Part shown: in pieces, positions 1 to 4,473 of the stretch | Layout of the letters: the number at the start of each line of letters is the position of its first letter | How positions within the stretch are numbered: the first letter of the stretch is position 1 | Source of the DNA: Clostridiales bacterium | Lineage (GTDB): Bacteria > Bacillota > Clostridia > Saccharofermentanales > UBA5734 | Direction: 5' to 3' | DNA length: 7,450 bases | Assembly (NCBI GenBank): GCA_007135995.1 | Contig: SLHU01000259.1 | Location: 1 to 7,450 of the forward strand | The notes under the pieces: model-generated | Database searches by the model: none | The model's input: only the letters and a program-made list of their open reading frames with translations | Told to the model about the DNA's origin: nothing | Program-made: the position numbers and the translations under genes

Positions 1-431
1 CGATTAAACAAGCCATAAAAAAGCTTGGCATTCAATCGGCTCATAACGCTTTCCTGTCCCCGCGTTGCCTTTATTCCCTCGATGATGTCATACTCGCCTG
101 TCAGCCAGTCGTCGATCATGCCTGGAATCATTTCGGGCGGATGCTGAAGATCGCCGTCAATCAGGATGACCGCGTCACCTGACGCTTCGTCAAGTGCAGC
201 GCAGATGGCAGCTTCTTTGCCGAAATTCCTTGAAAAGCGCAGGCCTATGATGCGAGTGTTGCTGATACTGGCCTGACTGATCAGATCCCAGGTTCGATCT
301 TTTGAACCATCATCAACCAGAATCAGTTCGTAATCAACGGGCAAGTCCTGAAGAATCGGAATCAGTTTGCTCAAGGTCAGCGGGATCTGCTTTTCTTCAT
401 TATAAAATGGTATCAATATTGATATCAGCAC
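1..431 (-). CDS. Family 2 glycosyltransferase, DPM1/GtrB-like (partial, C-terminus missing)
   Basis: This is the N-terminal 143 residues of a GT-A fold glycosyltransferase; the gene continues beyond the left edge. Visible motifs are the opening strand SILIPFYNEE (4-13), the nucleotide-sugar motif LVDDGSKDRTW (38-48), RNFGKEAAI (68-76), and the metal-binding DGDLQHPPEMI (92-102), followed by a G-x-K/R-x-x-R segment (119-124) and SRLNAKLFY (131-139). This pattern is typical of the dolichol/undecaprenyl-phosphate sugar transferase group (DPM1, GtrB, YkoT-like). These load a sugar from a nucleotide donor onto a membrane lipid for cell-envelope glycosylation. Such proteins are usually about 310-330 aa with two C-terminal membrane helices, which would lie outside the window. 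The start is a GTG (431-429) chosen because GGGAGGT lies 6 nt upstream; no in-frame ATG fits the conserved N-terminus. The sugar and acceptor cannot be told. It is transcribed divergently from the glycolytic genes. Confidence 0.9.
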   Translation of the reverse strand, partial: MLISILIPFYNEEKQIPLTLSKLIPILQDLPVDYELILVDDGSKDRTWDLISQASISNTRIIGLRFSRNFGKEAAICAALDEASGDAVILIDGDLQHPPEMIPGMIDDWLTGEYDIIEGIKATRGQESVMSRLNAKLFYGLFN

Positions 432-437
432 AAGTGC

Positions 438-444
438 ACCTCCC
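438..444 (-). promoter_or_regulatory. Ribosome binding site deciding the GTG start of the glycosyltransferase
   Basis: Read on the minus strand, GGGAGGT ends 6 nt before GTG 431-429. This is a near-perfect Shine-Dalgarno at standard spacing. It supports the non-ATG start, which also places the conserved first beta strand (SILIPFYNEE) immediately at the N-terminus as expected for the family. Confidence 0.8.
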
Positions 445-458
445 AGATAATTCACCTC

Positions 459-467
459 ATTTTATCA
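459..467 (-). promoter_or_regulatory. Weak extended -10 promoter candidate for the glycosyltransferase
   Basis: On the minus strand the sequence TGATAAAAT reads as TG-N-TAAAAT, an extended -10 element. It would give a start near 452 and a leader of about 20 nt before the GTG. No convincing -35 hexamer lies 16-18 nt upstream, so the call rests on the -10 element alone. Confidence 0.3.
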
Positions 468-590
468 TGAAAATAAACATCATTGGGTGATGATCTGTTT
501 GTGTGGAAGAATGTTTTACATAGAGTGCAAGGATATGATTCAGTATGACACAACGAGTTGCATAAAATTAACTAAATAATGGCCCTGGTC

Positions 591-619
591 TTGATAAACA
601 GACTGTTTCTGTATAGAAT
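591..619 (+). promoter_or_regulatory. Sigma-A/sigma-70-type promoter for the pgk-tpi fusion (and probably gpmI)
   Basis: The -35 hexamer TTGATA (591-596) and the -10 hexamer TAGAAT (614-619) are separated by exactly 17 nt. Each matches the consensus at 5 of 6 positions. Transcription would start near 626, giving a leader of about 47 nt. No obvious CcpA cre site, Rex palindrome or other operator overlaps it. It is the best promoter in the divergent region. Confidence 0.7.
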
Positions 620-672
620 ATAAGGTGGCTTTTAAAAAATAAATCGCATAAATGAATGGGAGAGTGACTATT

Positions 673-2625
673 ATGGCCATGGTGGAGAAAAAAAGTATCA
701 AGGACATTGATGTTCGCGGCAAGAAAGTAATTGCCCGCGTTGATTTTAATGTGCCTCTTGATAAAGAAACAGGTAAGATTACGGATGACAAAAGGATCAA
801 GGGCGCGTTGCCGACAATTCAATATCTTGTTGAGCAAGGTGCAAAAATCATATTGGTGTCACACCTTGGCCGACCTAAATCCGGCCCTGAATCCAAGTTT
901 TCAATGAAACCTGCAGCTGAAAGATTAAGTGAACTGCTGGGCAGGCAGGTTCTGCTGGCAGCGGATGTCATTGGCGAAGATGCCAAGGCAAAAGCCGCCG
1001 CGCTGAATGATGGCGATGTCCTGATGCTGGAGAATGTCAGATTCCATAAAGAAGAAACGAAAAACGAGCCTGAATTTGCCCGTGAGCTTGCATCAATGGC
1101 TGACATATTTGTCAATGACGCCTTTGGTACAGCCCACCGCGCGCATGCTTCGACGGCGGGGCTGGCAAACCATTTGCCTTCAGTCGGCGGATTCCTGATT
1201 CAAAAAGAGCTGGATCTGATGGGCAAAGCGCTGAGTGATCCGAAACGGCCTTTTGTTGCGATTCTTGGCGGTGCGAAAGTTTCAGATAAAATCGGTGTTA
1301 TCGAAAATCTGCTTGAAAAAGTTGATACACTGATTGTTGGCGGCGGTATGGCCTATACGTTCCTCGCAGCCCAGGGATATAATATCGGTAACTCTTTGTG
1401 TGAAGAAGATAAAATGGATCTGGCCCGGACGCTGCTTGCCAAGGCCTCAGATAAAGGCGTTAAGTTCTTGCTGCCGATCGACTCTGTTGTGGGTGACCGC
1501 TTCGCTGCGGATGCAGAAAGTAAGCTGATCGAATGCAAGAGTCTGCCGGATGGATGGATGGGGCTTGACATTGGCAAACATACAATTGCGTTATTTGCCG
1601 AGGAAGTCAGAAAAGCGGGTACGGTCGTCTGGAATGGTCCCATGGGTGTTTTTGAGTTCGAGCCTTTCGCCGAAGGCACACGTGAGATCGCCCGCGAAGT
1701 TGCCGAGTCGGGGTCTGTTTCGATTATTGGCGGCGGGGATTCTGCGGCTGCAGTGGAAATTCTTGGTTTCGCGGACCAGGTGACACATATTTCTACTGGC
1801 GGCGGTGCCGCGCTTGAATTCCTGGAGGGGAAAATTCTGCCGGGCATTGACTGCCTGATGGATAAAAACCCGAGACGCACCTTTGCAGCTGGTAACTGGA
1901 AGATGAACAAGGGCATACCGTCAGATGCTGTCAAGCTGATTAAGCAATTAAAAGAAAAAGTAACCGAAGCAGCTTCTGAAATTGCTGTCGGCGTCCCGTT
2001 TACGGCAATTCCTGCAGCGCTGGAGGCTTGTGCCTACACAAACATCAAGGTGGCTGCCCAGAATTGTCATGATCAGGACAGCGGTGCATATACAGGTGAA
2101 ATATCAGCGCGCATGCTCGCCGAGATGAAAGTGCCTTTTGTCATTATTGGCCATTCTGAGCGCCGTGAGTATTTTGCGGAGACGGATGAAACGGTAAACG
2201 CGAAGTTAAAGGCAGCACTCAATTGGGGCGTTCGTCCTATTGTCTGCTGTGGTGAGTCTTTACAGCAGCGTGAGGCCGGGGAGACATTCGACTTGCTGCG
2301 GACACAAATAGATGAGGCTTTCAAAAATGTTCCAGAAGAAAAAACAGGTTTTATCACAGTCGCTTATGAACCCATCTGGGCAATAGGCACTGGCAAGGTA
2401 GCATCTGACGAGCAGGCACAAGAAGCCTGTGCGTTTATCCGAAGTCTGCTGGCAGAGCTTTATAATGATGAAACTGCACAGACAATGCGCATCCTCTACG
2501 GCGGTTCTGTTAATGCGAAAAACGCAGAAGGTTTGTTTGCTCAAAATGACATTGACGGCGGCCTGGTGGGCGGCGCTTCACTAAAAGCGGATGACTTTTC
2601 TGTGATCTGCAACGCAGGCAGCTGA
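673..2625 (+). CDS. pgk-tpiA: Bifunctional phosphoglycerate kinase / triosephosphate isomerase fusion
   Basis: This is a 650-residue cytosolic fusion of two glycolytic enzymes. Residues 1-395 are phosphoglycerate kinase (1,3-bisphosphoglycerate + ADP to 3-phosphoglycerate + ATP): RVDFNVPL (22-29), SHLGRPKS (63-70), ENVRFHKEE (120-128), [11 protein letters not shown] (148-158), GGAKVSDKI (199-207), WNGPMGVFE (320-328), GGGDSAAA (353-360) and STGGGA (374-379). Residues 396-650 are a complete triosephosphate isomerase: AGNWKMNK (406-413, substrate Lys), GAYTGEISA (471-479), GHSERR with catalytic His494, [12 protein letters not shown] (564-575) with catalytic Glu566 and loop 6, YGGSVN (609-614) and [10 protein letters not shown] (628-637). 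All key residues are present, so both halves should be active. The linker is only a few residues (about 396-402). ATG 673 is preferred over ATG 652 because GGGAG (658-662) precedes it and [13 protein letters not shown] matches the usual N-terminus. A comparable fusion, close in length, is known from Thermotoga maritima. gpmI follows 73 bp downstream. Confidence 0.96.
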   Translation: MAMVEKKSIKDIDVRGKKVIARVDFNVPLDKETGKITDDKRIKGALPTIQYLVEQGAKIILVSHLGRPKSGPESKFSMKPAAERLSELLGRQVLLAADVIGEDAKAKAAALNDGDVLMLENVRFHKEETKNEPEFARELASMADIFVNDAFGTAHRAHASTAGLANHLPSVGGFLIQKELDLMGKALSDPKRPFVAILGGAKVSDKIGVIENLLEKVDTLIVGGGMAYTFLAAQGYNIGNSLCEEDKMDLARTLLAKASDKGVKFLLPIDSVVGDRFAADAESKLIECKSLPDGWMGLDIGKHTIALFAEEVRKAGTVVWNGPMGVFEFEPFAEGTREIAREVAESGSVSIIGGGDSAAAVEILGFADQVTHISTGGGAALEFLEGKILPGIDCLMDKNPRRTFAAGNWKMNKGIPSDAVKLIKQLKEKVTEAASEIAVGVPFTAIPAALEACAYTNIKVAAQNCHDQDSGAYTGEISARMLAEMKVPFVIIGHSERREYFAETDETVNAKLKAALNWGVRPIVCCGESLQQREAGETFDLLRTQIDEAFKNVPEEKTGFITVAYEPIWAIGTGKVASDEQAQEACAFIRSLLAELYNDETAQTMRILYGGSVNAKNAEGLFAQNDIDGGLVGGASLKADDFSVICNAGS

Positions 2626-2648
2626 TCGCTTTTCAGTTGGTAAAAGTT

Positions 2649-2680
2649 AAGGCCGCGGGATGAATGGTCCCCGGCCTTTT
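2649..2680 (+). terminator. Intergenic hairpin: partial terminator/attenuator between pgk-tpi and gpmI
   Basis: The left arm (2649-2660, AAGGCCGCGGGA) pairs with the right arm (2668-2678, TCCCCGGCCTT). Together they form 11 base pairs, mostly G-C, with one bulged C (2656) and a 7-nt loop. The stem is followed by only two further T residues, then C and an A-tract that leads into the gpmI ribosome binding site. The stem is strong but the U-tract is poor. It may therefore cause partial termination, stabilise the upstream mRNA 3' end or affect gpmI translation, rather than fully stop transcription. I see no good promoter between it and gpmI, so read-through is probably needed. Confidence 0.55.
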
Positions 2681-2684
2681 CAAA

Positions 2685-2692
2685 AAAAGGAG
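2685..2692 (+). promoter_or_regulatory. Ribosome binding site deciding the gpmI start
   Basis: AAAAGGAG lies 6 nt before ATG 2699. This selects 2699 over the in-frame ATG at 2660, which sits inside the hairpin and would add 13 residues not expected in the family. Confidence 0.9.
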
Positions 2693-2698
2693 ACAGTT

Positions 2699-4252
2699 AT
2701 GGCTCAATTGGAAAAAAGACCCGTTGTCTTGATGATTCTTGATGGCTTCGGCTATAATCCCTCAGACAAGGGAAATGCGGTCATGGCCGCGAAAACACCT
2801 CATATAGACAGATTTAGACAACAGTACCCGCACACAAAGATCAAGACAAGCGGCATGGATGTCGGCCTTCCGGACGGACAGATGGGTAACTCTGAAGTGG
2901 GTCACACAAACATAGGTGCCGGAAGAATTGTCTATCAGGAACTGACACGTGTTTCCAAAGCGATTGAAGATGATGAGCTCAAAGACAATGAAGCCTTGTT
3001 AAAAGCCATATTAAACTGCCGGGAACATGGTTCAGCGCTTCATCTATATGGCCTTTTATCTGACGGCGGTGTCCACAGTCATAATACGCACCTTTATGCT
3101 TTGCTGGAATTAGCGAAAAGTAAAGGGCTTGACAAAGTTTATGTGCATCCGTTTTTTGATGGCCGTGACGTCCCGCCGAATTCTGCCATAGACTATACGC
3201 GCCAGCTCGTCAGCAAAATGGAGGAGATCGGCACTGGTCGTATCGCCAGCCTGATGGGACGATATTATGCCATGGATCGTGATAATCGCTGGGAGCGTGT
3301 TGAGCTTGCCTGGAAAGCGATGGCTCTTGGCGAAGGTATTCTGGCAGATGATCCGGTAAAGGCAGTCGCTGAATCATATGAAGCGGGTATCATGGACGAG
3401 TTTATCAAGCCAACTGTCATAACGGATGATGGAAAACCGGTCGCGGCCATTACTGAAAAGGATTCTGTTATCTTTTTCAATTTCCGGCCAGACAGAGCCC
3501 GTGAGATCACCCGAGCTGTCATACAACCTGATTTCAGCGAGTTTGCGCGCCCGGCGTCCCGCATGCCTTCGTGCTATGTTACATTGACGCAGTATGATAT
3601 TACGTTCGATGATTTTCCCGATCTCCACGTTGCTTTTCGTCCGGACCGGCTCGACAACACGTTTGGCGCGGCTATATCAGAACATGGTTTGACCCAGCTG
3701 CGTATCGCCGAAACAGAAAAATACGCGCATGTTACTTTCTTTTTCAATGGCGGCGTGGAAAAAAAATATAAGGGTGAAGATCGCTGTCTGATTCCGTCGC
3801 CAAAAGTGGCAACTTATGATATGCAGCCGGAAATGAGTGCTTATCTGGTGGCTGACGAAGCGGTTAAACGGATTGATTCGGGTCACTATGATGTCATTAT
3901 TTTGAATTTCGCCAACTGTGATATGGTTGGGCACACAGGCGTATTTGAGGCGGCTGTTGCCGCAGTTGAGGCTGTTGATACGTGTGTCGGGAAGGTAGTT
4001 GATGCGATTATATCTCAAGGCGGGGTTGCTTTGATCACCGCTGATCACGGAAACGCGGAACAGATGATTGATCCAGTCAGCGGCGGGCCTTTCACTGCCC
4101 ACACCAACCTTGAGGTAGAGCTGATACTGGCTGGTGTGGAATCGATACAGCTCAAACAGGGAAGGCTGGCTGATCTGGCACCGACGATGCTTGATTTGAT
4201 GAAACTGCCTGTCCCGCAAGGAATGACGGGTAAAAGCCTGATCACGTCATAG
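2699..4252 (+). CDS. gpmI: 2,3-bisphosphoglycerate-independent phosphoglycerate mutase
   Basis: This 517-residue cytosolic enzyme interconverts 3- and 2-phosphoglycerate through a phosphoserine intermediate, using two metal ions (Mn2+ in Bacillus-type enzymes). It belongs to the alkaline phosphatase superfamily and has the usual family length (about 510-515). Visible motifs are LMILDGFGYN with metal ligand Asp15 (11-20), GLPDGQMGNSEVGH with nucleophile Ser65 (56-69), SDGGVHSH (121-128), DGRDVPP (154-160), GRYYAMDRDNRW (187-198), NFRPDRARE (261-269), AETEKYAHVTFFFNGG (337-352), NFANCDMVGHTG (403-414), TADHGNAE (447-454) and TAHT (466-469). No catalytic residue appears to be missing. It lies in the same orientation downstream of the pgk-tpi fusion and catalyses the next glycolytic step, so the two are probably co-transcribed through the intervening hairpin. 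Enolase, a frequent neighbour, does not follow; the next gene is pyruvate:ferredoxin oxidoreductase. Confidence 0.97.
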   Translation: MAQLEKRPVVLMILDGFGYNPSDKGNAVMAAKTPHIDRFRQQYPHTKIKTSGMDVGLPDGQMGNSEVGHTNIGAGRIVYQELTRVSKAIEDDELKDNEALLKAILNCREHGSALHLYGLLSDGGVHSHNTHLYALLELAKSKGLDKVYVHPFFDGRDVPPNSAIDYTRQLVSKMEEIGTGRIASLMGRYYAMDRDNRWERVELAWKAMALGEGILADDPVKAVAESYEAGIMDEFIKPTVITDDGKPVAAITEKDSVIFFNFRPDRAREITRAVIQPDFSEFARPASRMPSCYVTLTQYDITFDDFPDLHVAFRPDRLDNTFGAAISEHGLTQLRIAETEKYAHVTFFFNGGVEKKYKGEDRCLIPSPKVATYDMQPEMSAYLVADEAVKRIDSGHYDVIILNFANCDMVGHTGVFEAAVAAVEAVDTCVGKVVDAIISQGGVALITADHGNAEQMIDPVSGGPFTAHTNLEVELILAGVESIQLKQGRLADLAPTMLDLMKLPVPQGMTGKSLITS

Positions 4253-4332
4253 GCCGGCCAGCCATGCTGAAAGCATCTGTCTGAAGCTGAACGGCAGGTT
4301 CATGAATATCGTTGTGGTTTGTTTTATCTGGC

Positions 4333-4362
4333 ATTGTCCCCAATTTTGCGGACGCAATTTTT
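4333..4362 (+). terminator. Weak rho-independent terminator candidate after gpmI
   Basis: ATT-GTCC (4333-4339) can pair with GGAC and AAT (4350-4358) around a 2-nt bulge, and the structure runs into five T residues (4358-4362). An alternative small stem TTGC-GGAC-GCAA lies in the same place. Both are short, so this is only a candidate. The rest of 4253-4332 shows no gene, only a GGCCGGCC palindrome right at the gpmI stop and a 5-bp stem (ATGCT/AGCAT, 4264-4276). Confidence 0.35.
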
Positions 4363-4395
4363 ATAGATACACTGTGGGCAATACTGTGTATCTAT
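4363..4395. promoter_or_regulatory. Perfect 10-bp inverted repeat, putative operator of the oxidoreductase gene
   Basis: ATAGATACAC (4363-4372) and GTGTATCTAT (4386-4395) are exact reverse complements separated by 13 nt. The centre-to-centre distance of the arms is 23 bp, roughly two helical turns, which suits a dimeric DNA-binding protein. The left arm lies just upstream of the presumed -35 and the right arm fills the -35/-10 spacer, ending at the extended -10. The repeat lies upstream of the predicted transcription start, so it would act as DNA rather than as leader RNA. I do not recognise the motif as that of a named regulator; it is not a Rex or CcpA consensus. Confidence 0.55.
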
Positions 4396-4403
4396 GCTAT
4401 AAT
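4375..4403 (+). promoter_or_regulatory. Extended -10 promoter of the pyruvate:ferredoxin oxidoreductase gene
   Basis: The -10 hexamer TATAAT (4398-4403) is a perfect consensus and is preceded by TGC, giving an extended -10. The best -35 at 17-nt spacing is TGGGCA (4375-4380), a 4 of 6 match. Transcription should begin near 4410, giving a leader of about 64 nt. The weak -35 together with the overlapping inverted repeat suggests regulation. Confidence 0.75.
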
Positions 4404-4459
4404 ATCATTTGGTTTTATCAGTCACTGAAGTCTGTTGTCAGATTTTGGTAGCACCCATA

Positions 4460-4467
4460 AAGGAGAG
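4460..4467 (+). promoter_or_regulatory. Ribosome binding site of the oxidoreductase gene
   Basis: AAGGAGAG lies 6-8 nt before ATG 4474. It fixes the start and gives the N-terminus MAKQKKYMTMDGNTAAAY, which is standard for the family. Confidence 0.9.
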
Positions 4468-4473
4468 AATTTC

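Noticed and set aside
302..490. A 62-codon plus-strand open frame at the left end
   Set aside because: It lies mostly antisense to the clearly recognisable glycosyltransferase, has no good ribosome binding site and resembles no protein I know.
478..492. Small inverted repeat CATCA-TTGGG-TGATG in the divergent region
   Set aside because: It has only 5 bp per arm, overlaps no good promoter and is easily expected by chance. TGCAA/TTGCA (526-530 and 558-562) was rejected for the same reason.
652..672. Upstream in-frame ATG (652) for the kinase-isomerase fusion
   Set aside because: It lacks a Shine-Dalgarno at proper spacing, and its coding bases would include the GGGAG that serves ATG 673. The added residues MNGRVTI are not typical of the family.
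1353..1934. A 193-codon minus-strand open frame inside the kinase-isomerase gene
   Set aside because: It is fully antisense to well-conserved coding sequence and is Ser/Pro-rich low-complexity, as expected from a shadow frame.
2637..2665. Possible gpmI promoter TTGGTA-17-ATGAAT
   Set aside because: The -10 matches the consensus at only 3 of 6 positions and the spacer is the GC-rich hairpin arm, so it is not credible.
3677..4219. A 180-codon minus-strand open frame inside gpmI
   Set aside because: It is antisense to conserved gpmI motifs, with no recognisable domain or ribosome binding site.
4302..4451. A 49-codon plus-strand open frame between gpmI and the oxidoreductase gene
   Set aside because: It runs through the terminator candidate, the inverted repeat and the promoter, has only a weak AGG upstream, and an unlikely Cys/Trp/Tyr-rich composition.
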